Assembly: GCF_014174215.1 (NCBI RefSeq)
Contig: NZ_JABEQL010000003.1
Coordinates: forward strand, 186,001-250,000
DNA from: Gluconacetobacter tumulicola
Lineage (GTDB): Bacteria; Pseudomonadota; Alphaproteobacteria; Acetobacterales; Acetobacteraceae
Length of the DNA: 64,000 nt
Direction of reading: 5' to 3'
The notes under the pieces are model-generated. The model did no database searches, had not been told where the DNA came from, and was given only the letters and a program-made list of their open reading frames with translations. Positions 16,557 through 26,092 of this stretch are shown in pieces. The position numbers and the translations under genes are program-made. Every line of letters starts with the position of its first letter. Within the stretch, counting starts at the first letter, position 1.

Positions 16557-17723
16557 TCAAACGGGGGGGCTCTCACTGCCAGGCACTTTGTTTTCTTGGT
16601 TTTCCTCACCGCCATAACCCACTAGCGCCGCGACGGCATTGGCGGTAACTGTCGCTTCATCATAGCGGCCGCGGGCACGCTGTCGCCCGGCTTCACCCAT
16701 CCGGTACCGCAGGTCCCCATCCCGTGCCAGACGCAGCAGCGCCCGGGCCAGCGGGGCGACCTCGCCGGCGGGCACCAGAAGTCCGGTGCGTCCGGTCACC
16801 ACCTGCTCGCGCGGACCACGGATATCGGTTGCCACGACCGGCAACCCGCTCAGCATCGCCTCGATCACCGACATCGGCAGGCCCTCGAAATGACTGGGCA
16901 GGACAAAGATATCCGCAGCCGCCAGCAGGGCCGGAATATCCCGACGATATCCCAGCCGGCGCAACCGACCACCGAGTTCGGCCTCCGCCCGAGCGAAATT
17001 CTCGTCCAGCGACGGACCGTGATCCGAGGCCAGGCGTTCCCCCACCACCCAAAGTTCCGCCCCGGGGACCTGTTCCATGGCCTCGAGCAGTTCCGGATAG
17101 CCCTTGTGTCGCACCAGTCGCGAAACGACGATGATCACAACCGCGCTCGCGGACACGCGTAGTTCAGTGCGAATCCGCTGCCGCGATTCGGGGTCGGGAT
17201 GAAAGCTAGCCGGATCGCGGCCATTACCTAGCGCGAGCGGAGTTGGGTGGATGCGCAGGCGTTGCACATCCTCGGCCTCCTGCGTGGAAACGGTGAAATA
17301 GCGGTCCGTGATCCGGCCGGCCATCCATTCCAAAGCCAGCGACAGGCCACGCCGCGGCATTGCTCCAGGCTGGTTGAACAGAAATCCATGGCAGGTATAG
17401 GCCACGCACTGAACGCCGCAGAGCTTCGCCGCCAGCCGCCCCAGCAGGCCGCTGATCGGCATATGCGCATGCACGATGTCCGGCTGCTCCCGCTGAATCA
17501 GGTTCATCAGCGCCGTCAGCGCCTGGATCTGCGCCAGCGGCGAAAATGACCGCACCATCGGAACCGTCTCGACCCGAAATCCCTCGTCCCTCACCTCGGC
17601 CAGCAAGGGCCCGTCCGCGCAGACGCCGACGACCTCATGCCCCTCGGCCCGCAATCCCCGCATCAGAGGCAGAAGAAAATGCCGAAGGGAAAAATCGACG
17701 TTGGTAACTTCAAGAATCTTCAT
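16557..17723 (-). CDS. GT4-family glycosyltransferase
   Basis: 388 aa with the two Rossmann domains of a group 1 glycosyltransferase. The N-terminal donor/acceptor domain has MKILEVTNVDFSLRHFLLPL and VHAHMPISGLLGRLAAKL. The C-terminal domain has VSRLVRHKGYPELLEAM (about 205-221), ALLAAADIFVLPSHFEGLPM and the EX7E-like stretch EGLPMSVIEAMLSGLPVVAT (about 281-300). Specificity cannot be read; the sequence resembles enzymes that build capsule, EPS or O-antigen repeats. It follows the heparinase-like gene on the same strand after 175 bp and carries an extra C-terminal tail rich in Glu/Asn/Lys. Confidence 0.85.
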   Translation of the reverse strand: MKILEVTNVDFSLRHFLLPLMRGLRAEGHEVVGVCADGPLLAEVRDEGFRVETVPMVRSFSPLAQIQALTALMNLIQREQPDIVHAHMPISGLLGRLAAKLCGVQCVAYTCHGFLFNQPGAMPRRGLSLALEWMAGRITDRYFTVSTQEAEDVQRLRIHPTPLALGNGRDPASFHPDPESRQRIRTELRVSASAVVIIVVSRLVRHKGYPELLEAMEQVPGAELWVVGERLASDHGPSLDENFARAEAELGGRLRRLGYRRDIPALLAAADIFVLPSHFEGLPMSVIEAMLSGLPVVATDIRGPREQVVTGRTGLLVPAGEVAPLARALLRLARDGDLRYRMGEAGRQRARGRYDEATVTANAVAALVGYGGEENQENKVPGSESPPV

Positions 17724-17898
17724 CGTCGTTCACACGCGATCCGCACCGACCATCCGCATGCAGAACATTCTTTCCCTTCGTCACCACGCCATGCCTCATT
17801 TCTTAGCATCGTACCCTACATTCCCGGTAACCTTTCCGGGCATGTTCAGGACACGCAATGCCACGGCGACGGGCAGCATGGCCCATGCGGAGACCGGC

Positions 17899-19665
17899 TT
17901 ATCCTTCCATCCGCATCAATCCCCAGCGAACGATCTGGCGCGTCCGCTCCCCGCTTCCTGTCCGTGCTGCGCGGGCAGGAGGAGCCGGAACATCCGCCGC
18001 TTTCGTCTCAGGCGCCTCATTGTCACCGTCCCTGTCGGGCAGGGCCCCTTCACCGGGCTGCATCTCCGTCGCCGCATCCGGTGGAGACTCCTCCGTCGCT
18101 TCAGCCGTCAGTTCGTCGCCCGGACGCACATGGATGACGATCTGGCGCGTCCGTTCGGGTTTCAGCCCACCGCAATAGATACTCTCCTCGACTGCGAGCG
18201 TCCCGCCATCAGCCCGGAATTTCCAGATCCGGCCACCGACGTCCAGGACGACGATCTGCCCCTCAGCATCCCATTCCGCCCCGACTGAAGGATGAAGATG
18301 AAAACGCAGATCGAAGGATTGCATCCGCTCACCCTCGATGATTTCCTCGCCGCGCAGGTCTTCCCCCCCCTCCCCCAGATAGAGCCGGCGACGCCACGAG
18401 GCACCGAACGGAGCGTGATAGCCATCATGTGACAGGTCCAGCCAATGGGCCCCGTCCTGGCCCATCTGTTCCGCGGTCACATGCGCGGGCCGACGCTGAA
18501 TATCACCATCGGGCCCGATATCCGAAGACGACCGACCTTCCATTACCAACAGCGAATGCGCGGCACTTTCACGCAGCGCACGCCGCCATTCCGCCGTTTG
18601 CCCGGCACCGCAATTGACGATCACGCGCTGCCGCGCCACCGAGAATTCGAAAGACAACGTCCCCGCATGGGCCAGCGCATCGAAACCAGGCGGCGGAGGC
18701 GCCGCCGCGTCGACCAGCAGCAGGGATCGTCCGACCTGCAACCGGATAAAGCCCCCATCGGGCATGGTGGTCGCCACCACCCGCGACCGGGTCGATTGCG
18801 CCAGCACCATCTCGATCATCGCCACATTGCCGGCATGGCTGCCGTTGAACAGCGCCAGCCCCCCATCACCATGCCGCATGGCCCGCAGCACCGGGCTCAT
18901 GCGATCGAGTGCCAGCGCCAGTGAGTCCGGCAACGGCAACTGGGCCGCCTGCAGCATCGCCCGCATTTCGGCCAGTTCGCGCAATGCCAGAAACTGGATT
19001 TCGGGGCTGCGCTGGATGTGACACCCATCCTGCATGATCTGCCGCGCCAGCTCGGCATCCAGATAGCGCATGAACCGGGAAAGGAAGCCACTATGTTCGG
19101 GCATCGCGATCGCCGCGGCCAGCAGGCCCTTGAAGGCGATCAGTGCCCGCCAGTCATGCGTCTCGGGCGGCAGCAGCGCTGCGATCGTTCGCCCCTCGGC
19201 CAGCAGCCGCTGCATCAGACGCTGGCGGAACCCGTCATCGGCCGATGCGGCGAAGAAATCGTAATGCCCCAGCCACGCGGCCAGTCGGGCGCCAGTCACG
19301 GCGCAGTCGCGCACCATCGGGTCGGTCGGCGGATGGGCCAGCCAGTCATTGACCAGCGCGCGTGCCTGGAGCCGCGCCGAATCGGTTCCGACGGCGCGCA
19401 GGTCCCGCAGCCATGTGAAGCCATGCAGATAGGCCCGGAACGAATCGGGATAGGACGGGTCCTCCCATCGCCCCGGCCCGATTCGCCGCGTAACCCCGGC
19501 GTAGGTCAGGCTGCCAAGGGCCAGTTGCGCCCCAGATGTCGGGTCTCCGGGCCACAAATCGCGCACGGCATGGACCGGGGCGGCGGGAACGCGCCCCAGC
19601 CCCGCCAGAGACGGCAGGCGAGCCAGCGAAAGACGCGCATCCTGGCTCCAACGTCGCAGGACCAT
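17899..19665 (-). CDS. Heparinase II/III family protein
   Basis: 588 aa. The N-terminal half (about 20-290) is the helical toroid of uronate lyases (GSLTYAG, WLRDLRAVGTDSARLQARAL, GCHIQRSPEIQFLALRELAE). The second half is the heparinase II/III beta-sandwich (ALFNGSHAG, FIRLQVGRSLLLVDAAAPPP, YHAPFGASWRRRLYLGEGGE). The last 90 residues are low-complexity Glu/Ala/Pro with a basic end. No signal peptide was seen. Proteins of this kind often accompany rpe and rsmB in alphaproteobacteria; substrate is unknown. It lies 61 bp downstream of rpe. Confidence 0.85.
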   Translation of the reverse strand: MVLRRWSQDARLSLARLPSLAGLGRVPAAPVHAVRDLWPGDPTSGAQLALGSLTYAGVTRRIGPGRWEDPSYPDSFRAYLHGFTWLRDLRAVGTDSARLQARALVNDWLAHPPTDPMVRDCAVTGARLAAWLGHYDFFAASADDGFRQRLMQRLLAEGRTIAALLPPETHDWRALIAFKGLLAAAIAMPEHSGFLSRFMRYLDAELARQIMQDGCHIQRSPEIQFLALRELAEMRAMLQAAQLPLPDSLALALDRMSPVLRAMRHGDGGLALFNGSHAGNVAMIEMVLAQSTRSRVVATTMPDGGFIRLQVGRSLLLVDAAAPPPPGFDALAHAGTLSFEFSVARQRVIVNCGAGQTAEWRRALRESAAHSLLVMEGRSSSDIGPDGDIQRRPAHVTAEQMGQDGAHWLDLSHDGYHAPFGASWRRRLYLGEGGEDLRGEEIIEGERMQSFDLRFHLHPSVGAEWDAEGQIVVLDVGGRIWKFRADGGTLAVEESIYCGGLKPERTRQIVIHVRPGDELTAEATEESPPDAATEMQPGEGALPDRDGDNEAPETKAADVPAPPARAARTGSGERTRQIVRWGLMRMEG

Positions 19666-19726
19666 CAGGCCCCTCTCATTTCACGAGACAGATCCATCCA
19701 CCCCATGCATGACCACCCGCTCTGGA

Positions 19727-20404
19727 TCATACAGCCTGTCTGGCCGCCCCGCGCAGGCCCGCAATCGCCCGCTCGTAATCCGGCTGGCCATAGACCGACG
19801 TCCCGGCCACCAGCATGTCGGCTCCGGCTTCGGTCGCCAGCGCTGCGGTCCGAACGTCCACGCCACCATCGACACCGATCCGGATGTCCCGGCCAGTCGC
19901 CTCCGCCATCCCGCGCAGCGTGCGGATCTTGTCCAACTGGCCGGTCAGGAATTTCTGGCCGCCAAATCCCGGATTGACGGTCATGACCAGAATCACATCC
20001 ACTAGGTCCAGAACTTCCTCTACGGCCTGCGCCGGGGTCGCCGGACACAGGGCGACGCCCGGTTTCACGCCCAGCGCACGGATATGCTGCAAAGTCCGGT
20101 GCGTATGGGGCCCTGCCTCGATATGCACATGAATATGGTCGGCCCCCGCCTGGGCGAACATCTCCAGATACGGATCGACCGGCGCCATCATCAGATGCAC
20201 GTCGAACACCAGGCCTGACTGTGGGCGCAGCACCTTGATCAGCTGCGCGCCGAAGGACAGATTCGGCACGAAATGGCCATCCATCACATCCAGATGCAGC
20301 CAGTCGGCTCCAGCCCGCTCGACGGCTGCGACTTCCTCCGCCATGCGGGAAAAATCGGCCGAAAGGACACTGGGCGCGATAAGGGGGGGGAAGTGAATGG
20401 ACAT
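19727..20404 (-). CDS. rpe: Ribulose-phosphate 3-epimerase
   Basis: 225 aa TIM barrel of normal length interconverting ribulose 5-phosphate and xylulose 5-phosphate. Motifs: APSVLSADFSRM (start), LHLDVMDGHFVPNLSFG (metal-binding His/Asp), VMTVNPGFGGQKF and IGVDGGVDVRTA (phosphate binding). Acts in the pentose phosphate pathway, the main sugar route in acetic acid bacteria. Situated between rsmB and the heparinase-like gene on the same strand. Confidence 0.96.
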   Translation of the reverse strand: MSIHFPPLIAPSVLSADFSRMAEEVAAVERAGADWLHLDVMDGHFVPNLSFGAQLIKVLRPQSGLVFDVHLMMAPVDPYLEMFAQAGADHIHVHIEAGPHTHRTLQHIRALGVKPGVALCPATPAQAVEEVLDLVDVILVMTVNPGFGGQKFLTGQLDKIRTLRGMAEATGRDIRIGVDGGVDVRTAALATEAGADMLVAGTSVYGQPDYERAIAGLRGAARQAV

Positions 20405-20427
20405 GGTTTGCAGTGTAACAGGAAATC

Positions 20428-20461
20428 ACGGGCGGCATGCAAGCTGTTGCGTACCGCCCGT
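20428..20461 (-). repeat. Stem-loop between rsmB and rpe
   Basis: 8-bp inverted repeat ACGGGCGG / CCGCCCGT enclosing 18 bases, in the 90-bp gap after rsmB. No T-run follows on the minus strand, so it may be an mRNA-stabilising or attenuating hairpin rather than a full terminator. Confidence 0.4.
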
Positions 20462-20494
20462 CGTGACCGATTTCCGTCACGTTCTCAAGAGAGG

Positions 20495-21796
20495 CTAGGG
20501 GCGACGGAAACGTGCGGCAAAGAACCCGTCCATCCCTCCCATTCCGGCCCATAGTGCGGGGTGGGTCCGCAGCCAGCCTTCCGGGGTGCGCGCCTCGGGC
20601 AGCATCGCCAGGTCCTCCACCGAGAACGGGTCGGGCACCAGCCCCATCGCGGCCGCGGCGCGGGCACGTTCCGGCCCCTCCTCGGGCTGAAGCGAGCAGA
20701 CGGCATAGACCACGCGCCCGCCGGGACGCAGCATGTCCCGCGCGGCCGCCAGCAGCCGGTCCTGCCCCTCGGTCAGGGCCTGCAGGTCGCGTGGGCGCTT
20801 GATCCACAACACATCTGGGTGACGCCGTGCGGTGCCGGTCGCCGAACAGGGCGCATCCAGCAGCACGCCATCCAGCAGCGCGTCAGGCCGCCAGGTGGTC
20901 GCATCGCCCAGCACAGTCGTCACCCGCTCCGTCAGGGCGAGGCGCGCCAGATTCTCCTGCAGCCGCGCCATCCGGCCCGCCTCGCGCTCGATGGCCGTAA
21001 CCTCGGCCCCGGCGAAGGCCAATTGTGCCGTCTTGCCCCCCGGTGCCGCGCACAGATCCGCAATCCGCTCGTCCGGCTGCGCCGCCAGCAGACGCGCGGG
21101 CAGCGATGCCGCTGCGTCCTGAACCCAGAATGCCCCCTCGGCATATCCCGGCAATTCCGCCACCCGCGTCCCAGCCGGCAGCCGCGCCGTACCGGTGGGC
21201 AACAGCTCCGCACCGGGCGGGCATGCGGCACCGGGACGCATCGTCAGATCCAGCGGCGCCTCACGCCCCAGGGCTTCGGCGATGGGCCGTGCCAATTCGC
21301 CCCACGCGCTCCACAGCCACGGCGGCACGTCCAGCCGATCCTGGTCCAACCCATCCAGCGCACCCGCGCCGGCCTGCGCGACGCGGCGAAGTACCGCATT
21401 CACCAGCCCGGCGAACGGCGTCAGGCCACGCCGGCGCACCAGGGAGACTGCGGTGCCGACAGCCGCATGTGCGGGCGTGTCCAGAAACAGGATCTGCGCA
21501 ACGCCAATCAGCAGCACCGTCCGCACCGGCAGCGGCGGTTCCTTCTTCAGGAAAGGTTCCAACACCATTCCGGCCGTTCCCAGGTGGCGCAGCACGGTCG
21601 CCGCCAGCCGGTGCGCGGCGGCACGGTCGCGTGCATCCGCACCGCGCGCCGCCAGCGACTGGTCCAGGCTGTTTTCCAGCATGCGGCGATGTTCCAGAAC
21701 GCCCTGCACGATATCGAAGGCGATATCCCGTGTCGGGTCCGCCCCGGCCCCGCGCGGTCCGCGCGGCCCCCGTCCGTCTGGTGCGCCCTGGCTCAT
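20495..21796 (-). CDS. rsmB: 16S rRNA (cytosine-967-C5) methyltransferase RsmB-like
   Basis: 433 aa from the ATG at 21796. An N-terminal NusB-like RNA-binding domain (about 20-150, RDRAAAHRLAATVLRHLG) is followed by an m5C methyltransferase domain with SAM motif LCAAPGGKTAQLAFAGA, motif IV LLDAPCSATGTARRHPDVLW and motif VI catalytic Cys in VVYAVCSLQPEEG. Longer in-frame starts upstream would run antisense through the neighbouring yggS-like gene and give sequence without family resemblance, so the later ATG is chosen. It modifies C967 of 16S rRNA. Confidence 0.92.
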   Translation of the reverse strand: MSQGAPDGRGPRGPRGAGADPTRDIAFDIVQGVLEHRRMLENSLDQSLAARGADARDRAAAHRLAATVLRHLGTAGMVLEPFLKKEPPLPVRTVLLIGVAQILFLDTPAHAAVGTAVSLVRRRGLTPFAGLVNAVLRRVAQAGAGALDGLDQDRLDVPPWLWSAWGELARPIAEALGREAPLDLTMRPGAACPPGAELLPTGTARLPAGTRVAELPGYAEGAFWVQDAAASLPARLLAAQPDERIADLCAAPGGKTAQLAFAGAEVTAIEREAGRMARLQENLARLALTERVTTVLGDATTWRPDALLDGVLLDAPCSATGTARRHPDVLWIKRPRDLQALTEGQDRLLAAARDMLRPGGRVVYAVCSLQPEEGPERARAAAAMGLVPDPFSVEDLAMLPEARTPEGWLRTHPALWAGMGGMDGFFAARFRRP

Positions 21797-21934
21797 GGTG
21801 CGTCCGCTCCTCCCGTCCCGTTCCATATGCCGCGTGCTGATGGCATGCCCGTCTTCACGCCGCCACCCCTTCGGGCCGGGAATCTGCGTCTTATTCCCCT
21901 TGACCGACGACCGGCCCCGGCCAACCGTAACGGT

Positions 21935-22699
21935 ATGACGACAACGTTCTCCGCCGCCACGGCCGGCACCCCGTCCTGCCCATCCCCGATCGCCACCGCC
22001 CTGGCCGACATTCGGGAGCGGATCGCGGCGGCGGCCCACCGCGCGCACCGCGCGCCGGATACGGTCACGCTGGTCGCGGTTTCGAAATTCCATCCCCAGT
22101 CGAGTGTGCTGGAGGCTCTACAAGCCGGTCAGGCCGTGTTCGGCGAAAACCGCGTGCAGGAAGCAGCGGAGAAATTCCCCCCGCTGCGCGACGCCTGGCC
22201 CGCCCTGCGTCTGCATATCATCGGCGGCCTGCAGACCAACAAAGCCCTGGAGGCGGTGCGGATCGCCGACATGATCGAAAGTCTGGACCGCCCGTCCCTG
22301 GCCGACGCGCTGGCCCGGGCCGCCGACCGCGCGGGACGCCTGCCGGATCTGCTGGTACAGGTGAACACCGGCGACGAATCCCAGAAATCCGGCATCCCCC
22401 GCGCACAGGCCGACAGTTTCATCACCTCGTGCCGCCAGCGTTTCGGCGACGCCGTGCGGGGCCTCATGTGCATTCCGCCGGCCGACGTGGACCCGGTGCC
22501 GCATTTCCGCTATCTGGCGGATCTGGCTCGGGCGCACGACCTGAAGCTGCTGTCCATGGGCATGTCGGCGGATTTCGAGGCGGCGATCACGGCGGGAGCC
22601 ACCCATGTGCGCGTGGGTAGCGCGATCTTCGGCCATCGACCCGCCAGCCCACCGAATAGCGCAATCCCGCCCGCTCGCCTTGCTGCCCCCGAATCATGA
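21935..22699 (+). CDS. YggS/PROSC-family PLP homeostasis protein
   Basis: 254 aa. Alanine-racemase-like TIM barrel with the PLP lysine in [10 protein letters not shown] (about residue 50), [40 protein letters not shown] and [12 protein letters not shown] plus VRVGSAIFG near the end. This family binds pyridoxal phosphate and keeps its level balanced; it has no known enzymatic reaction. Divergent from rsmB and followed after 4 bp by kup. Confidence 0.93.
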   Translation: MTTTFSAATAGTPSCPSPIATALADIRERIAAAAHRAHRAPDTVTLVAVSKFHPQSSVLEALQAGQAVFGENRVQEAAEKFPPLRDAWPALRLHIIGGLQTNKALEAVRIADMIESLDRPSLADALARAADRAGRLPDLLVQVNTGDESQKSGIPRAQADSFITSCRQRFGDAVRGLMCIPPADVDPVPHFRYLADLARAHDLKLLSMGMSADFEAAITAGATHVRVGSAIFGHRPASPPNSAIPPARLAAPES

Positions 22700-22703
22700 C
22701 GCT

Positions 22704-24767
22704 ATGCCGGAAGACAACGCGGCCGGCGCGCCGTTGCCTGCCAACAGTCCTCGGAGACGTCCCGACATGACGCCAGACCCGGTCGACCACATTGCCGGAT
22801 CGACGCCGCCCGCCCAGGCTGCCGCAACGGCCGCCGAAACCGGCGGCCATTCGGACACGTCGTCCAAGATTACCGAATTCGGCGCCGACCAGCACGAACA
22901 CGCAGCCAGCCCGGTCGGTTTCGCCGCCCTGCTGGCCGTTCTCGGCGTGGTCTTCGGCGATATCGGTACCAGTCCGCTCTACGCCCTGCGCTCCACCATC
23001 CTCGTCGTCTCGCAGCATCACCAGATCGATGCGTGGGAGGTCATGGGCGTCGAAAGCCTGATCCTCTGGTCGCTGATCCTGATCGTCACCGTAAAATACG
23101 TGCTGCTGATCATGCGCGCCGACCATAATGGCGAGGGCGGCATCATCTCGCTGATGGCACTGGCACAGAAAGTGTCCCAGGATAGCCGGCTGAAGCTGGT
23201 CCTGGGCATGGCCGGCATCGCCGGTGCCTGCCTGTTCTTCGGGGATGGGCTGATCACACCCGCGATTTCGGTCCTCTCGGCCGTCGAAGGCCTGGAGGTC
23301 AGCTTCCCCGCCGCGCGCGAGCTGATCATTCCCATTGCAATCGTGGTACTGATCGGCCTGTTCAGCGTGCAATCCTACGGCACCGGCAAGGTCGGCGCGA
23401 TCTTCGGGCCGGTCATGGTGCTGTGGTTCACGATGCTCGGCGTCCTCGGCCTTCTGGCCATCGTACGCCATCCGCATATCCTGATGGCCATTTCGCCGAT
23501 CTATGCCGTGCAGTTCATCATCTATCATGGCTGGCTGTCCTTCATTGCCCTCGGCTCGGTCGTGCTGTCGGTCACCGGGGCCGAGGCGCTATATGCCGAC
23601 ATGGGCCATTTCGGCCGACAGCCCATCCGCTATGCGTGGCTGTTCTGCGTCCTGCCCTGCCTGGCACTGAACTATATGGGCCAGGGCGCGTTGATCATTT
23701 CCGACCCATCGGCTATCAGCAATCCATTCTTCCTGCTGGGGCCGCACTGGCTGCAGATCCCGATGATCATCCTGTCGACAATGGCGACGGTCATCGCCAG
23801 CCAGGCTGGAATTTCGGGTGGCTTCTCGCTCTGCCGCCAGCTTATCCAGCTCGGCTACCTACCGCGCATGCGCATCACCCACACCAACAAGAACGAGGAA
23901 GGGCAGATCTACCTGCCCGAATTCAACCGCGCCTTGATGGTCGGCGCGCTGCTGCTGGTGGTGGCGTTCCGCAGCTCCGACGCACTGGCCTCGGCCTACG
24001 GCATCGCCGTTACCGGCACCTTCATGTGCACCTGCGTACTGGCGATGGTGGTGTTCCGCCGCCAGTACCATTGGTCGCGGGCGGCTGCAGCAGCCACGTT
24101 CGGCGGCTTCTTCATCATGGACAGCGTCTTCTTCGCGTCGAACGCGCTCAAGATCCCGCAGGGCGGCTGGGTGCCGGTCCTGCTGGGTACCGCGCTGACC
24201 CTGATGATGACGACATGGAAGCGCGGCCGCAGCCTGATCATGGCCCGGCAGAAACTGGACAGCCTGCCCGTCAACTCCTTCCTGGCCCGCCTGCCCCAGT
24301 CACGTACCATCCGCGTCCCCGGCATGGCCGTCTTCATGACCGCGACACCGGAATTCGTGCCGACCTGCCTGTTGCACAATCTGAAGCACAACAAGGTACT
24401 GCATGAGCATGTGCTGTTCGTTACCGTCCAGACCCTGGACCAGCCGGAAGCCACGCGCGGCCACCGCGTCGCCCTGCAGCAGCTCGCCCCGAACATCTAT
24501 CGGGTGGTCCTGCGCTACGGCTTCATGGAAACTCCGAACTTGCCCCGCGCGCTGGAGGAACTGAAAGCAAACGGCGTGGAGTTCGACGCCATGCAGGCCT
24601 CCTATTTCACCAGCCGCGAACTGCTGGTGCGCTCCTCGGTGCCCAAGATGTCGCGCTGGCGGATGTCGCTCTTCCTGCTGATGGCGCGCAACGCCATCCC
24701 CGCCACCGAATTCTTCCGTATTCCACCCGACCGGGTGGTGGAACTGGGCGTGCGGCTTGCCATCTGA
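22704..24767 (+). CDS. kup: KUP-family potassium transporter
   Basis: 687 aa. A hydrophilic Ala/Thr-rich N-terminus of about 70 residues precedes 12 predicted membrane helices starting with [21 protein letters not shown], the KUP signature. [16 protein letters not shown] and [20 protein letters not shown] are further family motifs. The C-terminal cytoplasmic part (about 530-687) includes [17 protein letters not shown] and [17 protein letters not shown] proton-coupled K+ importer of the inner membrane. The ATG at 22704 follows the yggS stop by 4 bp; an in-frame ATG at 22767 is possible. Its end overlaps hemW by 11 bp. Confidence 0.93.
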   Translation: MPEDNAAGAPLPANSPRRRPDMTPDPVDHIAGSTPPAQAAATAAETGGHSDTSSKITEFGADQHEHAASPVGFAALLAVLGVVFGDIGTSPLYALRSTILVVSQHHQIDAWEVMGVESLILWSLILIVTVKYVLLIMRADHNGEGGIISLMALAQKVSQDSRLKLVLGMAGIAGACLFFGDGLITPAISVLSAVEGLEVSFPAARELIIPIAIVVLIGLFSVQSYGTGKVGAIFGPVMVLWFTMLGVLGLLAIVRHPHILMAISPIYAVQFIIYHGWLSFIALGSVVLSVTGAEALYADMGHFGRQPIRYAWLFCVLPCLALNYMGQGALIISDPSAISNPFFLLGPHWLQIPMIILSTMATVIASQAGISGGFSLCRQLIQLGYLPRMRITHTNKNEEGQIYLPEFNRALMVGALLLVVAFRSSDALASAYGIAVTGTFMCTCVLAMVVFRRQYHWSRAAAAATFGGFFIMDSVFFASNALKIPQGGWVPVLLGTALTLMMTTWKRGRSLIMARQKLDSLPVNSFLARLPQSRTIRVPGMAVFMTATPEFVPTCLLHNLKHNKVLHEHVLFVTVQTLDQPEATRGHRVALQQLAPNIYRVVLRYGFMETPNLPRALEELKANGVEFDAMQASYFTSRELLVRSSVPKMSRWRMSLFLLMARNAIPATEFFRIPPDRVVELGVRLAI

Positions 24768-25938
24768 CGCAGCACCCCTCGCACTCTATGTCCATTGGCC
24801 GTTCTGCCTGGCCAAATGTCCGTACTGCGATTTCAACAGCCATGTACGCGACTCCATCCCGCAGGCCCGCTTCGCCGCCGCTCTGCGGCGCGAACTGGGG
24901 CATGAGGCCGCCCGCCTGACAGCAGACGGTCCGCGCCGGCTGGGGTCGATCTTTTTCGGCGGCGGCACACCGTCGCTGATGGCGCCGGAGACGGTCGCGT
25001 CCCTGATCGCCGATGCCCGGTCCCTGTTCGCCACGACGCCCGATCTGGAAATCACGCTGGAAGCCAATCCCACCAGCGTCGAAATCGGGCGGCTGCGCGC
25101 ATTCCGCGACGCCGGCGTCAACCGGGTATCGCTGGGCATCCAGAGCCTGGACGACGACGCGCTGCGCCGGCTGGGGCGACAGCATTCCGCCGGTCAGGCC
25201 GTAGCGGCGCTCGAGACGGCGCGCGATCTGTTCAGCCGGATCTCCTTCGATCTCATTTATGCGCGGCCGGACCAGTCGCCTGCTTCCTGGCGGGCCGAGT
25301 TGAATCAGGCCCTCGCCCTGGTTTCAGACCATCTCTCGCTTTACCAGTTGACCATCGAGCCAGGTACCCGTTTCGAGGGACTGCACCGCCAGGGGCTGCT
25401 GGTCCTGCCCGATGAGGAATCGGGGGCGCTGATGTACGAGGAAACCGCCATGGTCGCCGCCGGTCACGGGCTGGCGGCCTACGAAGTCTCGAATTACGCC
25501 CGGCCGGGAGCGGAAAGCCGCCATAACCTGACCTATTGGCGTTACGGCGACTATCTGGGAATCGGCCCCGGTGCCCACGGGCGGATAACCCTGGCGGACG
25601 GGCTACATGCCACCCGCCGCCACCGCGCTCCGGAACCATGGGCGGAGCGCGTGGAACGGACGGGAAGCGGCCTGACACAGGACGATACCCTGACCGCCCG
25701 CGACCGCGCCCGCGAGATGCTGCTGATGGGCCTGCGCCTGACCGAGGGCGTGGCCGAGACCCGGTTCGCACAACGCACCGGCATGGCAATGAACGATGCG
25801 CTCGATCCGGTGATTCTGGCGGCGGCGCTGGAAGAAGGATATCTTGTCCGCGACGAGACAACGGAGGGCGTCGCCCTGCGCGCCACGAATGCGGGCCGCC
25901 TCCGACTGGAAGCCCTGCTCGGCGCCGTGGTGCTCTAA
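24757..25938 (+). CDS. hemW: HemW-like radical SAM heme chaperone
   Basis: 393 aa. The radical SAM cluster motif CLAKCPYC (Cys 17, 21, 24) is of CxxxCxxC type, preceded by ALYVHWPF as in HemW. The product-binding motif [12 protein letters not shown] and [20 protein letters not shown] are typical. The C-terminal HemW/HemN domain includes [16 protein letters not shown]. The family is often called coproporphyrinogen III oxidase-like, but the cysteine spacing and absence of a HemN C-terminal element fit HemW, which inserts heme into respiratory enzymes. The start codon appears to be TTG, overlapping the kup stop. Confidence 0.9.
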   Translation: MPSDAAPLALYVHWPFCLAKCPYCDFNSHVRDSIPQARFAAALRRELGHEAARLTADGPRRLGSIFFGGGTPSLMAPETVASLIADARSLFATTPDLEITLEANPTSVEIGRLRAFRDAGVNRVSLGIQSLDDDALRRLGRQHSAGQAVAALETARDLFSRISFDLIYARPDQSPASWRAELNQALALVSDHLSLYQLTIEPGTRFEGLHRQGLLVLPDEESGALMYEETAMVAAGHGLAAYEVSNYARPGAESRHNLTYWRYGDYLGIGPGAHGRITLADGLHATRRHRAPEPWAERVERTGSGLTQDDTLTARDRAREMLLMGLRLTEGVAETRFAQRTGMAMNDALDPVILAAALEEGYLVRDETTEGVALRATNAGRLRLEALLGAVVL

Positions 25939-25942
25939 CGAG

Positions 25943-26046
25943 CTGTTTTAAAAGGGTCGGTGCGCTTCAGGAACGTCTTGGCAGCCGTCTGCCGCGAAGC
26001 ACTTAAGACACGCCCCGGATTGCCAACAGCGGCACTTTTAAAACAG
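25943..26046. repeat. 104-bp segment bounded by 12-bp inverted repeats
   Basis: CTGTTTTAAAAG at 25943-25954 and its exact complement CTTTTAAAACAG at 26035-26046 flank 80 bp of ordinary GC-rich sequence in the hemW / nucleoside hydrolase intergenic region. It encodes nothing visible. It resembles a miniature transposable element, although no target duplication is evident, or a pair of protein-binding sites. A similar TTTAAAA..CAGTC sequence occurs near 41697. Confidence 0.45.
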
Positions 26047-26092
26047 TCTGCAGGACGACCGGATAGCCGAGCTCTTGCACACAGGACGCAGC

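Noticed and set aside
20561-21934. Long plus-strand open frame upstream of the yggS-like gene
   Set aside because: It is antisense to rsmB, Arg/Gln-rich and without any domain; only the part from 21935 is the true gene.
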